A DNA stretch of 64,000 bases from Gymnodinialimonas phycosphaerae (GTDB lineage Bacteria > Pseudomonadota > Alphaproteobacteria > Rhodobacterales > Rhodobacteraceae). Made by a program: the position numbers and the translations under genes. This document shows, in pieces, positions 34,977-43,937 of the stretch (position 1 is the stretch's first letter; each line of letters opens with the position of its first letter). Location of the stretch: positions 2,604,001 through 2,668,000 of the forward strand of contig NZ_JAIMBW010000001.1 in the NCBI RefSeq assembly GCF_019195455.1. Reading direction: 5' to 3'. The notes below the pieces were generated by a model. The model was not told the origin of the DNA. It saw only the letters and a program-made list of their open reading frames with translations, and made no database searches.

Positions 34977-35524
34977 TGCGCCTTCCGGTCAAGCCCGCCC
35001 TTTTTTCAGCGCTATCCCTTCTCGCTGTCGCCTCTTGTGGGGCGGTTCTCGGGCCATCGTACCGGGATGAGAACGTCACCATCGCCTCCTCAGCCAACTT
35101 CGACGCGTCCCGCTATGTGGGGCGCTGGTATGAGGTGGCTCGGTATCCAAACCTGTTCCAGGCCGAGTGTCCGGGCGCGATTGCCGAGTACGGCGCCTCA
35201 GGCACACCAGGTGTCCTGACGGTGCGCAACACCTGCCTGGACGCCAGCGGCCAGCCCACCGAAGTGATCACCGGCACGGCCACGGACGAAGGCCTTGGCC
35301 GATTGTCCGTCCGCCTTCAGGGCGTGCCCGTCGCTGCCCCCTATTGGGTGCTGTGGGTCGATGAAGGCTACCGCACAGCAGTCGTCGGCGCGCCCAACGG
35401 GCGTGTCGGCTGGATCCTCAACCGCGACCCGGAAATCCCGGCGGATCGTCTGGCCGCGGCGCGTGAAGTGCTGGATTTCAACGGCTATGACCTGAGCCGG
35501 CTACAACGGAGCGTGACACCATGA
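34973..35524 (+). CDS. Lipocalin-family outer-membrane lipoprotein (Blc-like)
   Basis: A 183-residue protein with a lipoprotein signal peptide (lipobox VASC, Cys near residue 23). The bacterial lipocalin motif follows (FDASRYVGRWYEVARYPNLF), then the conserved Cys pair region (QAECPGAIAEY, VRNTCLD) and the C-terminal ILNRDPEIP. Blc-type lipocalins bind fatty acids or lysophospholipids at the outer membrane. It overlaps the BKACE gene and the carnitine dehydrogenase gene by four bases each, so it is translationally coupled inside a cytoplasmic pathway. Its role there is unknown; delivery or capture of acyl-carnitine or phospholipid-type substrates is one possibility. Confidence 0.88.
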   Translation: MMRLPVKPALFSALSLLAVASCGAVLGPSYRDENVTIASSANFDASRYVGRWYEVARYPNLFQAECPGAIAEYGASGTPGVLTVRNTCLDASGQPTEVITGTATDEGLGRLSVRLQGVPVAAPYWVLWVDEGYRTAVVGAPNGRVGWILNRDPEIPADRLAAAREVLDFNGYDLSRLQRSVTP

Positions 35525-36921
35525 AGGCAGCGATCATCGGCGGCGGCGTGATCGGCGGCGGATGGGCCGCGCGGTTCCTTTTGAACGGCTGGGACGTAGT
35601 TGTGTACGACCCGGACCCAGAGGCCGAGCGCAAGATTGGCGAGGTTTTGGCCAACGCCCGACGCGCGTTGCCGGCGCTTTACGACACCGCCTTGCCCTTC
35701 GAAGGCACCCTTCGGTTCACGGCTGACCTGGCGGAGGCCTGCGCAGGCGCGGATTGGGTACAAGAAAGCGTGCCGGAACGGCTCGACATCAAGCACAGGG
35801 TTCATGCGGAGTTGACGGCGTTATCCCCGGCGGAGGCCGTCATCGGCTCTTCCACCTCGGGGTTCAAACCGTCGGAGTTGACGGCAGAGGGCGCGCGCGT
35901 GATCGTCGCGCATCCGTTCAACCCGGTCTATCTTTTGCCACTGATCGAGTTGGTGGGCGACACGGACCATTGCGCCCGTGCGGCTACGCTTTTGCGCGAC
36001 ATCGGGATGTATCCTCTCTACGTCCGCAAAGAGATTGATGCGCATATCGCGGACCGTTTCCTGGAAGCGGTCTGGCGCGAGGCACTGTGGCTGGTCAAGG
36101 ACGGCATCGCCACCACCGAGGAAATCGACGAGGCGATCCGCATGGGCTTTGGCCTGCGGTGGGCGCAGATGGGCCTGTTCGAGACCTACCGCGTTGCGGG
36201 TGGTGAGGCGGGGATGAAGCATTTCATGGCGCAGTTCGGCCCCTGCCTGACGTGGCCCTGGACCAAGCTGATGGATGTACCGGAGTTTACCGACGAGTTG
36301 GTCGACCTGATCGCGGGCCAATCGGACGCGCAGTCCGGCCACATGAGCATCCGCGCGCTGGAGCGACTGCGCGACGATAACCTCGTGGGGATCATGCGCG
36401 CACTAAAGCACTCGGGCTCTGGCGCGGGCGGCGTTGTGGCGCGCCATGAAGCGACGCTTCCCAAGACCACGCAGCCGGTGACGCAGGACCGTCAGGTGCC
36501 GCAGATCTGGACCGACTACAACGGACACATGAATGAAGCGCACTTTCTGGAGACGGGCTCCAAGGCGACGGATCGGTTCATGGAGATGGTGGGCGCCGAT
36601 GCAGACTACATCGCGGGTGGTTTGAGCTATTTCACGGTGGAAAACCACGTCCGCTATCTGGATGAAGTCCACGCGGGCGACCGCCTGCGCGCCGAGACGC
36701 GCTTGTTGAGCGGCGAGGGCAAGAAGCTTCACCTGTTCCACACGTTGCTGCGTGGCGACGGGACGGCCGTGGCGACGGTCGAAAGCCTGTTGCTGCATGT
36801 GGATCTGGCGACACGCAAATCGTGTTTGCCCGGCGACGCCGTGGCTCGTGCCCTTGCGGCGATGACGAAGACGCTGGCGGGGCTGCCAATGCCGGAGGGC
36901 GCGGGCAAAGTCGGGCGCTAG
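35521..36921 (+). CDS. lcdH: L-carnitine dehydrogenase fused to betainyl-CoA thioesterase
   Basis: A 466-residue two-domain enzyme. Residues 1-310 form a 3-hydroxyacyl-CoA-dehydrogenase-type carnitine 3-dehydrogenase (AIIGGGVIGGGWAARFLLNG, SSTSGFKPSEL, HPFNPVYLLPLIELVG). Residues about 330-460 are a hotdog thioesterase (WTDYNGHMNEAHFLETG, FTVENHVRYLDEVHAGDRLR). The first half oxidises L-carnitine to 3-dehydrocarnitine and the second releases glycine betaine from betainyl-CoA, the product of the BKACE upstream. The same fusion is known from rhizobial carnitine catabolism. It ends the coupled BKACE-lipocalin-LcdH operon. Confidence 0.92.
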   Translation: MKAAIIGGGVIGGGWAARFLLNGWDVVVYDPDPEAERKIGEVLANARRALPALYDTALPFEGTLRFTADLAEACAGADWVQESVPERLDIKHRVHAELTALSPAEAVIGSSTSGFKPSELTAEGARVIVAHPFNPVYLLPLIELVGDTDHCARAATLLRDIGMYPLYVRKEIDAHIADRFLEAVWREALWLVKDGIATTEEIDEAIRMGFGLRWAQMGLFETYRVAGGEAGMKHFMAQFGPCLTWPWTKLMDVPEFTDELVDLIAGQSDAQSGHMSIRALERLRDDNLVGIMRALKHSGSGAGGVVARHEATLPKTTQPVTQDRQVPQIWTDYNGHMNEAHFLETGSKATDRFMEMVGADADYIAGGLSYFTVENHVRYLDEVHAGDRLRAETRLLSGEGKKLHLFHTLLRGDGTAVATVESLLLHVDLATRKSCLPGDAVARALAAMTKTLAGLPMPEGAGKVGR

Positions 36922-37024
36922 CCAGCCATCACGCAGACCGTTGAGGCCAATCACGAAAACCCATGATGCCATACCTTGCGCCGGTGTCAGGCCGGGTGCA
37001 TGACTTGAGCCATAGGGGGCGCAG

Positions 37025-38035
37025 ATGACCATCCGAGTTACGATCAATGGCTTTGGGCGGATCGGAAGATCCGTTCTGCGGGCGTGGGTACTAGGCGGCG
37101 GCCGTTTGGGACCGACCTGGCCCGAAATCGACATCGTGGCGGTCAACGACATCGCCGATGCCGCGACCTGCGCCTACCTGTTTGAATTCGACAGCGTGTT
37201 CGGAGCGTTTCCCGGCGAGGTCTCGGTCGAGGGGGACGCCTTGGTGGTCAATGGCCGTCGCATCCGCCTGAGCCAGGAGCGCGATACGGGAGCGCTGGAC
37301 CTTGCCGGGGTCGATATCCTGATGGAATGCACCGGGCGAGGATCTCGGGACGTGGCAGAAGCCGCATTGGACGCAGGTGCCGGGCGGGTTCTGATCTCGG
37401 GTCCGGCGCCGGAACCAGATTTGACGGTGGTGCTGGGGGCCAATGATGAAACCCTGATGCCACAGCACCGGATCGTATCGAATGCGTCGTGCACCACCAA
37501 TGCCATAGCACCACTGGTGCGGCTGATCGACGAGACTTGGGGGCTCGACTCTGCCCTGATGACGACGGTGCACTGTTATACAGGATCTCAACCGACGGTG
37601 GATATGCCGATGCGCGACCCTGCGCGATCGCGCGCCGCCGCGCTGAGCATGGTGCCGACGACAACCTCGGCCGAGCCACTCCTGGATATCGTTTTGCCGC
37701 ATCTGGCGGGGCGCGTGACGGGGTCCGCCGTGCGGGTGCCCGCCGCGTCGGTGTCTTGCGTTGATCTGGCGGTTATGACACGTGAAATGCCAAGCGAGGC
37801 AGAGGCGGAGGCCTTCTTGCGCGCGCAAACGGGGGGCGTCATAGGATTTACGGACAAACCGCTGGTCAGTAGTGACCTGCGCGCGCGACCCGAGTCGCTG
37901 ATCGTGGCGGGGCCGGAAATCAAACGCTCCAAGGGTGGCATGTTGCGCGTTTTTGGATGGTACGACAACGAATGGGGGTTCTCCTGCCGGATGCTGGACG
38001 TGGCACTAATCATGGGGAAGCAAGCCCTCAAGTAG
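37025..38035 (+). CDS. Divergent glyceraldehyde-3-phosphate dehydrogenase paralogue
   Basis: A 336-residue protein with the NAD-binding INGFGRIGRSVLRAW, active-site Cys in SNASCTTNAIAPL, catalytic His in TTVHCYTGSQ and the closing WYDNEWGFSCRMLD. The conserved phosphate-binding TGAAKA of typical GAPDH is replaced by TSAEPL, and several neighbouring residues differ. It could be a GapB/Epd-like enzyme with another cofactor or substrate preference. It starts 103 bp after the carnitine dehydrogenase gene and 76 bp before gabD. A role in the carnitine pathway is not evident. Confidence 0.82.
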   Translation: MTIRVTINGFGRIGRSVLRAWVLGGGRLGPTWPEIDIVAVNDIADAATCAYLFEFDSVFGAFPGEVSVEGDALVVNGRRIRLSQERDTGALDLAGVDILMECTGRGSRDVAEAALDAGAGRVLISGPAPEPDLTVVLGANDETLMPQHRIVSNASCTTNAIAPLVRLIDETWGLDSALMTTVHCYTGSQPTVDMPMRDPARSRAAALSMVPTTTSAEPLLDIVLPHLAGRVTGSAVRVPAASVSCVDLAVMTREMPSEAEAEAFLRAQTGGVIGFTDKPLVSSDLRARPESLIVAGPEIKRSKGGMLRVFGWYDNEWGFSCRMLDVALIMGKQALK

Positions 38036-38111
38036 CGGTGCGGTAGGGCGTAATAGAACCCGCCCTCAAGCAGCCCGAAGGGCGGTAGGGCACAGAAAAA
38101 GGAGAAACCCG

Positions 38112-39560
38112 ATGGCTGATTGGCAAGCATGGAAGAAGGAAGCGGCGTTCGTGGACGGAGCGTGGATTGGCGCCGATAGCGGCGAGAGCATCGACGTGAC
38201 GAACCCCGCCACCGGTGAGGTCATCGGAACGGTGCCGAACTGCGGCGACGCCGAGACGGCGCGCGCGATTTCAGCGGCAGAGGCCGCCTACGTAGGCTTC
38301 GCCGCGATGTCGTTGATGGAGCGTGTGGGGCTACTGTGGAAGCTGCACGATGCACTAATGGACAACCAGGACGCGCTGGGTGAATTGCTGACCGTCGAAA
38401 TGGGCAAGCCCCTGGCCGAGGCGAAAGGTGAGATCGCCATTGGCGCGCAGTACGTGCGCTGGTTCGCCGAGGAAGCGCGCCGCGCAAAAGGCGAGATCGT
38501 GCCAGCGGGCGTGAACGGCCGCCGCATTCTGGTGACCAAGCATCCAGTAGGCGTCGTGGGCATGATCACGCCGTGGAACTTCCCTTCGTCCATGCTGGCC
38601 CGCAAGGTCGCGCCTGCGCTTGCCGTCGGCTGCCCGGTGGTCGCGAAACCCGCAACGGCGACGCCGTATTCCGGTTTGGCCTGGGCTGCGTTGGCGGAAG
38701 ACGTGGGCTATCCCAAGGGCGTGGTGAACGTGTTGACGGGTTCAGCCCGGAAAATCGCGGGGGCGATGATGGAGTCTCCGGTCGTGCGGAAGATCACTTT
38801 CACGGGCTCGACCGAGGTCGGCAAGGAGCTGATCCGGCAGTCGGCGGATACCGTCAAGAAGGTCTCGATGGAATTGGGCGGCAACGCGCCGTTCATCGTC
38901 TTCGACGACGCCGATCTGGACAAGGCCGTTGAAGGGGCAATGGTTTCGAAGTTCCGCAACTCTGGCCAGACCTGCGTTTGCGCCAACCGGATTTATGTGC
39001 AGGCCGGCATTCATGACGCGTTTGTCGAGAAGCTGGTGGCCGAGACCCGCGCGATGAAGGTGGGTGATGGCCGTGAAGAGGGCGTTGTGCAAGGTCCGTT
39101 GATCGACGCGGACGCGGTCGAGAAAGTGCAGGAATTCCTGGACGACGCAACATCCAAGGGCGGCATGGTCGCCTCTGGCGGCAAGCCCCATGACCTGGGC
39201 GGCACGTTCTTTGAACCTACTGTGATCACCGGCGCAACGCAGGACATGACCTTCGCCCACGAAGAAATTTTCGGCCCACTGGCCCCCGTCTTCAAGTTCG
39301 ACACTGAAGAAGAGGCCATTGCCATGGCAAATGACACGGTGTTCGGCTTGGCGAGTTACGCCTACACGTCCGATCTGGGCCGCGCCTTCCGCCTGAACGA
39401 AGGGCTGAAATATGGGATGATCGGCATCAACTCGGGCCTGATCACTACGGTGGAGGCGCCGTTTGGCGGGGTCAAGGAGTCGGGCCTTGGCAAAGAGGGC
39501 GGAAGCCAAGGGTTGGAAGACTACCTGGAGACCAAATACGTCTGCATCGACGGGATTTAA
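38112..39560 (+). CDS. gabD: NAD(P)-dependent aldehyde dehydrogenase, GabD-like
   Basis: The 482-residue aldehyde dehydrogenase has the cofactor-site ITPWNFPSSMLARKVAPALA, FTGSTEVGKELIRQSADTVK, general base Glu in SMELGGNAPFIV, and nucleophile Cys in SGQTCVCANRIY. The end PFGGVKESGLGKEGGSQGLE, followed by a TKYVCI tail, is typical of succinate-semialdehyde dehydrogenases. A strong ribosome site (AAAAAGGAG) precedes it. In this setting trimethylaminobutyraldehyde, guanidinobutyraldehyde or succinate semialdehyde are all reasonable substrates. A double terminator structure follows. Confidence 0.85.
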   Translation: MADWQAWKKEAAFVDGAWIGADSGESIDVTNPATGEVIGTVPNCGDAETARAISAAEAAYVGFAAMSLMERVGLLWKLHDALMDNQDALGELLTVEMGKPLAEAKGEIAIGAQYVRWFAEEARRAKGEIVPAGVNGRRILVTKHPVGVVGMITPWNFPSSMLARKVAPALAVGCPVVAKPATATPYSGLAWAALAEDVGYPKGVVNVLTGSARKIAGAMMESPVVRKITFTGSTEVGKELIRQSADTVKKVSMELGGNAPFIVFDDADLDKAVEGAMVSKFRNSGQTCVCANRIYVQAGIHDAFVEKLVAETRAMKVGDGREEGVVQGPLIDADAVEKVQEFLDDATSKGGMVASGGKPHDLGGTFFEPTVITGATQDMTFAHEEIFGPLAPVFKFDTEEEAIAMANDTVFGLASYAYTSDLGRAFRLNEGLKYGMIGINSGLITTVEAPFGGVKESGLGKEGGSQGLEDYLETKYVCIDGI

Positions 39561-39567
39561 GGGGTTT

Positions 39568-39632
39568 CGCCCCGGCTGGCGCCGGGGCGACCAACCGGGG
39601 GGCTAGCCCCCCGGACCCCCCAGAGTTTTTCT
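39568..39632 (+). terminator. Terminator region after gabD (two hairpins, T-run)
   Basis: The first hairpin has 9-bp arms CGCCCCGGC / GCCGGGGCG (39568-39589). The second is a perfect 20-bp palindrome, CCGGGGGGCTAGCCCCCCGG (39595-39614), followed after 11 bases by TTTTT (39626-39630). The structure can end gabD transcription. It also separates it from the converging GH42 gene. Confidence 0.75.
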
Positions 39633-39652
39633 CGCAAGATGAAAGAGGGGCG

Positions 39653-41551
39653 TCAGCGCCAAGCCACGCCAGCGAAGGGGATTGTTTGGCCGTTGTAGAT
39701 AACGGGATCCGGGCCGTGGTTGAAGGTAAACTGCGTTTGCCCTGTATCGCGGATGCGGATGTCCTGGGGCAAATCCAGCGGGGTAAGGCCTGCTGCCGTT
39801 GCGGCGCGGGTCAGGATGCGGCGCAGGAGCGCCTCATCAGGCCAGCCTGCGAGATAGCCGAGATTGCCGGATTGGAGGAGGATCGGCGCGCCGTCTTGCG
39901 TGGCCTCAATCGCCATTTCGGAGGTGGTGATCTGCTCGAACCATAGTTTCACATGGCCGCCGTTCTTGGCGGCAATCGGCGTATCTACACGGATGGTTTC
40001 AACTCGCGAAATCGTCGCATCAAAGCCCGCGATCGCGGGCGGCAGCGGGATAGGCGTGCTGAGCGCGTGGGTCTTGGCATTGGTGCGAGGCCCGAGGATG
40101 ACTTGGGCTTTGGTGCCGGTGATTGCTGCCTTTAGCGGCTCTGACAGCGTGAGGACGCCCGGCGCAAGGACAAGGGCGTAGCCGTCCAGCGTTGCCGTGT
40201 CGGGCGAGATGATATCGACGGAAAGGCCCAGTTTGCGCAGTCCCCGGTAGACCTCGAACACCAGCCGGAAGTAGTCGCAGCCCGCGCCTTGCGGTTGCAC
40301 GGACCAGCCCCAGGCGCTGGCGTAGTCGAAGACGAGGGCGACCGGGGCTTGGGCGCTTTCGACCTTGGGCAAGTGTTTCAATTCGCGGGCTACTTGGGCG
40401 GCCTCGGCGAAGCCTTCGGCTTCGGCACCATCGGGACGCAGCAGACCTGCATGGTATTGTTCCTGCGCGAAGGGAGCTTGGCGCCACCGGAAATAGGCGA
40501 CGCATTCGGCGCCGTGGGCGAAAGCCTCCCATGTCCAGAAGCGGACCATGCCGGGCAGCGGCGCAGGGTTGTGGGGGGCCCAGTTAACAGGACCTGGTTG
40601 TTGCTCCATCACCCACCAACGCCCATCTTTTCCAACGGCGCGGTAAAGGTCGTGGTGGAAGGCCTGAAAATCCGGATCGCCCTGTCGAGCGTAGCGACGC
40701 TTGTGGGCCGCATCGTCTTCGAGGCGGTCTTCGAGGAAGCCGAGGGGGTAGCTGTCCCAGGTGGCGATTTCCATCTGGCGACCGGTGGCGAAGTGGTCGA
40801 ATTCCACGATCCGGCCCATGTAGTTGTGGCTGATGGGGGCGCTTGAGTGCGCGCGGATCGCGGCCACCTGCGCGCCGTTGAAGCGGGCGACTTGATCGGA
40901 GGAGAAGCGGCGGAAATCCAGCGCGTGGGCGGGGTTGGGTTCTGTGACGGTCAGGTTGGGGAGGTCGATGTCGTTGAAGCTGTCGTACTCCATCGACCAA
41001 AACACGTTACCCCAAGCGCGGTTCAAGGCGTCCGTCGATTGGTATTTTTGAGCCAGCCAGTCACGAAATGCCACGCGCGCCGCGTCGGAGTAGCTGTAGA
41101 TCGTGTCGTGGCAGCCGTATTCATTGTCGGTTTGCCAGGCCTCGACCTTCCCGCCGAACCGTTCGGCCAGCAGACGGGTTATACGGATCGCCTCGTCTCG
41201 GTAGCCGTCGTGGGAAAAGCAATAGTGTCTGCGGGAGCCGAATTTGCGAGGGTGCCCTTCATCGTCCACGGCCAGCATGTCGGGGTGCTTGGTCAGCATC
41301 CAGCGCGGCGGCGTGGCGGTGGGGGTGCCAAGCACGACCCTCAGGCCGGCACCGTGCAGTATGTCGATGGCGCGGTCGAGCCAGTCGAATTGAAGGTCGC
41401 CGGGGGCGGGTTCCAACCGGCTCCAGGCGAATTCACCGATGCGCACCCATGTGAGGCCAAGGTCGGCCATGCGGGCGGCGTCCTCTTCCCAGAAATCTTC
41501 GGGCCAATGTTCGGGGTAGTAGCAGGTGCCAAGGGTGCGTTGCAGGCTCAT
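39653..41551 (-). CDS. GH42 beta-galactosidase
   Basis: The 632-residue enzyme hydrolyses terminal beta-galactosides. It starts LGTCYYPEHWPEDFWEEDAA, the usual GH42 opening, has the acid/base Glu in AWQTDNEYGCHDT and the nucleophile Glu in WVMEQQPGPVNWAPHN. A trimerisation (glutamine amidotransferase-like) domain spans about 390-560 and a small beta domain ends the protein. No signal peptide is present, so it is cytoplasmic. It is the last gene of the minus-strand galactoside operon and overlaps the lactonase gene by four bases. Confidence 0.93.
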   Translation of the reverse strand: MSLQRTLGTCYYPEHWPEDFWEEDAARMADLGLTWVRIGEFAWSRLEPAPGDLQFDWLDRAIDILHGAGLRVVLGTPTATPPRWMLTKHPDMLAVDDEGHPRKFGSRRHYCFSHDGYRDEAIRITRLLAERFGGKVEAWQTDNEYGCHDTIYSYSDAARVAFRDWLAQKYQSTDALNRAWGNVFWSMEYDSFNDIDLPNLTVTEPNPAHALDFRRFSSDQVARFNGAQVAAIRAHSSAPISHNYMGRIVEFDHFATGRQMEIATWDSYPLGFLEDRLEDDAAHKRRYARQGDPDFQAFHHDLYRAVGKDGRWWVMEQQPGPVNWAPHNPAPLPGMVRFWTWEAFAHGAECVAYFRWRQAPFAQEQYHAGLLRPDGAEAEGFAEAAQVARELKHLPKVESAQAPVALVFDYASAWGWSVQPQGAGCDYFRLVFEVYRGLRKLGLSVDIISPDTATLDGYALVLAPGVLTLSEPLKAAITGTKAQVILGPRTNAKTHALSTPIPLPPAIAGFDATISRVETIRVDTPIAAKNGGHVKLWFEQITTSEMAIEATQDGAPILLQSGNLGYLAGWPDEALLRRILTRAATAAGLTPLDLPQDIRIRDTGQTQFTFNHGPDPVIYNGQTIPFAGVAWR

Positions 41552-42399
41552 AGCTGCACCTGATGTTCGCCCTGGCCTTGGGCCGCGACCGCCACGCGGA
41601 GGGTATGCCCCGACAACGGCGCGTCGTCTTTCGCCGCATCGGGGAGGCCTTGCAGCGCGGTCGTCACGTAAAGGTGGCCGTCCGCAAGTGCCGGGCAGGT
41701 CGGTTGTGGAACCGGAAGGGCGACTTCTTCTACAAGTTTCCCCGATGGGTCATAGCATGCTACCCGCGACGCACCCCATTCGGCGCACCAGAAGTTGCCT
41801 TGCGCATCGACGACAGCACCGTCGGGGTTGAGGCCGGTTGCGCGGTGATCGAGGTAGACGGCGGCTGCGCCTTGGGGCCAGCCGTCGGCGTCCAAGGCGT
41901 AGCGCCAGACAAGGTGCTTGGCGGTATCGGCGAAGTAGGCGTGGCAACCATCGGGGGTAAAACAGGTGGCATTGGGGATCGTGACATTGGCACGAAGCTT
42001 GCGAATTTCTCCGCGATGGTAGCGGTAAAGCGCGCCTGCCCCAGGTTCTGCATTGTGACCCATTGTGCCGATCCAGAATCCCCCCTGCGGATCAGCGCGG
42101 CCATCGTTGGAACGGGTCATGGGATTGTCAGCCTCCAACGAGGCGACGTATTCGGAGGTGCTTTCGCGCAGATCGAAGACGGACAGATCCTCATCCGAGG
42201 CGATCAGCAGGCGGTCTTCGTCCACCCACCCGGCGGCCGAAACGCAGCGATCGAATTGCCATTCCTGCGGACCGTCGGCGTCCCGCGTCAGAAGGCGTTG
42301 GCCGAGAATGTCGAACCAAAACAGCTGTTTGCGGATCGGGTGCCAAAGCGGCCCTTCCCCAAGGGCGCAGGGGCGATCGTCGAAGACCTCGACCGTCAT
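41548..42399 (-). CDS. SMP-30/gluconolactonase-family sugar lactonase
   Basis: A 283-residue six-bladed propeller. It starts [20 protein letters not shown] with the metal ligand Glu in GEGP. Further metal ligands are suggested by [37 protein letters not shown] and [20 protein letters not shown]. It should open the lactone made by the sugar dehydrogenase of the same operon, giving galactonate. The start overlaps the DgoA stop (ATGA); a much longer upstream frame is rejected because it runs through dgoA. Confidence 0.88.
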   Translation of the reverse strand: MTVEVFDDRPCALGEGPLWHPIRKQLFWFDILGQRLLTRDADGPQEWQFDRCVSAAGWVDEDRLLIASDEDLSVFDLRESTSEYVASLEADNPMTRSNDGRADPQGGFWIGTMGHNAEPGAGALYRYHRGEIRKLRANVTIPNATCFTPDGCHAYFADTAKHLVWRYALDADGWPQGAAAVYLDHRATGLNPDGAVVDAQGNFWCAEWGASRVACYDPSGKLVEEVALPVPQPTCPALADGHLYVTTALQGLPDAAKDDAPLSGHTLRVAVAAQGQGEHQVQL

Positions 42400-43013
42400 A
42401 CCATCGGGCCTTTGATCGCCGTGTCGTAGGCCTCGACAATCTTGGCGGCGCGCGCCGCGACCTCGTCCACCGCTAGGCCGGGTTTGTAGAGGGCCGAGCC
42501 GATGCCGAAACCATCCGCACTGGCGGCGATCCATTCGCCGAAGTTCTCTGGCCCCGCGCCACCCACGGCATAGACCTTGGTGCCGGACGGCAAGACGGCA
42601 CGCAGGGCCTTCAGCCCACCCGGCCCTGCCATGTTGCCGGGGAAGAGTTTCAGCCCGGTTGCCCCTGCCTGGATGGCGGTGAACGCCTCCGTCGGAGTAA
42701 AAATGCCAGGCCAGCAGGCCATGCCAAGATCTTCGGCCATCTCGATGACGCGCACATCGCAATTGGGCGACACGATCAACCTGCCGCCGGCATTTTGCAC
42801 GGCAACGACCTGATCACTGGTCAGCACCGTGCCAGCCCCGATCAGGGCGCGGTCGCCACAGGCTTGCGCCATGGCGGCGATGCTGTCGAGCGGAGATGGC
42901 GAATTGAGCGGTACTTCGATCCGGTCAATTCCGGCGGCGATCAAGGCCTCGGTTATGGGGACGGCCTCGGGCGGTGTGATGCCGCGCAGGATGGCGATCA
43001 GGGGGCGGGACAT
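42396..43013 (-). CDS. dgoA: 2-dehydro-3-deoxy-6-phosphogalactonate aldolase
   Basis: A 205-residue class I aldolase of the KDPG/KDPGal family. The active-site Glu is in [17 protein letters not shown] and the Schiff-base Lys in [40 protein letters not shown] is also typical. PLNSP-type sequence after the Glu is more like DgoA (KDPGal) than Eda. It cleaves KDPGal to pyruvate and glyceraldehyde-3-phosphate. The ATG directly follows the dgoK stop without spacing. Confidence 0.9.
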   Translation of the reverse strand: MSRPLIAILRGITPPEAVPITEALIAAGIDRIEVPLNSPSPLDSIAAMAQACGDRALIGAGTVLTSDQVVAVQNAGGRLIVSPNCDVRVIEMAEDLGMACWPGIFTPTEAFTAIQAGATGLKLFPGNMAGPGGLKALRAVLPSGTKVYAVGGAGPENFGEWIAASADGFGIGSALYKPGLAVDEVAARAAKIVEAYDTAIKGPMV

Positions 43014-43937
43014 CTACGCGGTCTCCGTCAAGGTGGTGTGGACGCGCGCGAGGCCCGCCCGCGTGAGAGGAGCAGCGTCAAAGGTGCGCGCCTCGACCCC
43101 CTGGGTCATGAGCGCCTTGCTATAGGCGTCAATCAGCACGGGGCTTCCTGCAATCGCCACGTCTTGGCCAAGCCAATAGGGCTTGGTCGCGGCCAGTTCC
43201 GCGCCGATCAGGCAACCCGACAGGCGGGCGCGTGCGGTGGTGCCCTCCAACCCGTTGATGACGTTCTCGGCGCGCAGGGAAAACAGCCGTTGAGCCAGTT
43301 TCTCGGGGCGCGATATGATATCCGAGACGGCCTGCGCAAAGGCCCCCGCGTCCTCGCCCGCCGGGGCGATGGAATGACGTAGAACAGATTTTTCGGACAG
43401 CAGCTGGAACAATTCGCCGGTCATGCAGGTCTGGAAGCTGACGACTTCTTCGGCCGAAATGCGCACCCACTTGGTGTGGGTGCCGGGCAGACAAAGAACA
43501 CCATCAAATGTCTTGTTCGCCCCAAGGAACCCGGCGATCTGGGTTTCCTCGCCGCGCATAACGTCGGCCGGGTCAGTTTGTTTGAGACCAGGAATAATCA
43601 TCATGTTGAGGCGCGCGTCGTGTGTGGGAACCTGTACGGGCGCCAGGTCGCAAGGCTTGGCGGGGATGGCAACGTAGGGTGCCTCCAACCAACCTTGGCG
43701 CGCGCCGACCATACCACAGGCGACGACGGGCATCGTGCCCTGCCCCAGCCACGGCTCGATCAGGCGCAGGAGGGCAGGCTCGAAGGCGTCACGCTCCAGG
43801 GTGCCCATGCCGTCGTCGCTGGTGGCCTCGGCCTTCGCTGTGTCACCCACCATGGCCCACGCGCGCAGATGCGTCGTGCCCCAATCAACGGCGATCCAGT
43901 CGGCGTATGTCGTGTTGCTGCTCATCCCCCGGTTCAT
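43014..43937 (-). CDS. dgoK: 2-dehydro-3-deoxygalactonokinase
   Basis: A 307-residue ASKHA sugar-acid kinase. The phosphate-1 loop is DWIAVDWGTTHLRAWAM, followed by MPVVACGMVGARQGWLEAPY and VLCLPGTHTKWVRISAEEVV, which match DgoK. The C-terminus holds GCLIGAELAATKPYWLGQDV. The chosen ATG (43937) overlaps the SDR stop (ATGA); the next in-frame ATG four codons later (43925) is an alternative. It phosphorylates KDGal for DgoA, the next gene. Confidence 0.9.
   Translation of the reverse strand: MNRGMSSNTTYADWIAVDWGTTHLRAWAMVGDTAKAEATSDDGMGTLERDAFEPALLRLIEPWLGQGTMPVVACGMVGARQGWLEAPYVAIPAKPCDLAPVQVPTHDARLNMMIIPGLKQTDPADVMRGEETQIAGFLGANKTFDGVLCLPGTHTKWVRISAEEVVSFQTCMTGELFQLLSEKSVLRHSIAPAGEDAGAFAQAVSDIISRPEKLAQRLFSLRAENVINGLEGTTARARLSGCLIGAELAATKPYWLGQDVAIAGSPVLIDAYSKALMTQGVEARTFDAAPLTRAGLARVHTTLTETA

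Noticed and set aside
41548..42762. 404-codon version of the SMP-30 gene starting inside dgoA
   Set aside because: The N-terminal 121 residues are out-of-frame dgoA sequence; the start at 42399 overlaps the dgoA stop and begins with the conserved family N-terminus.
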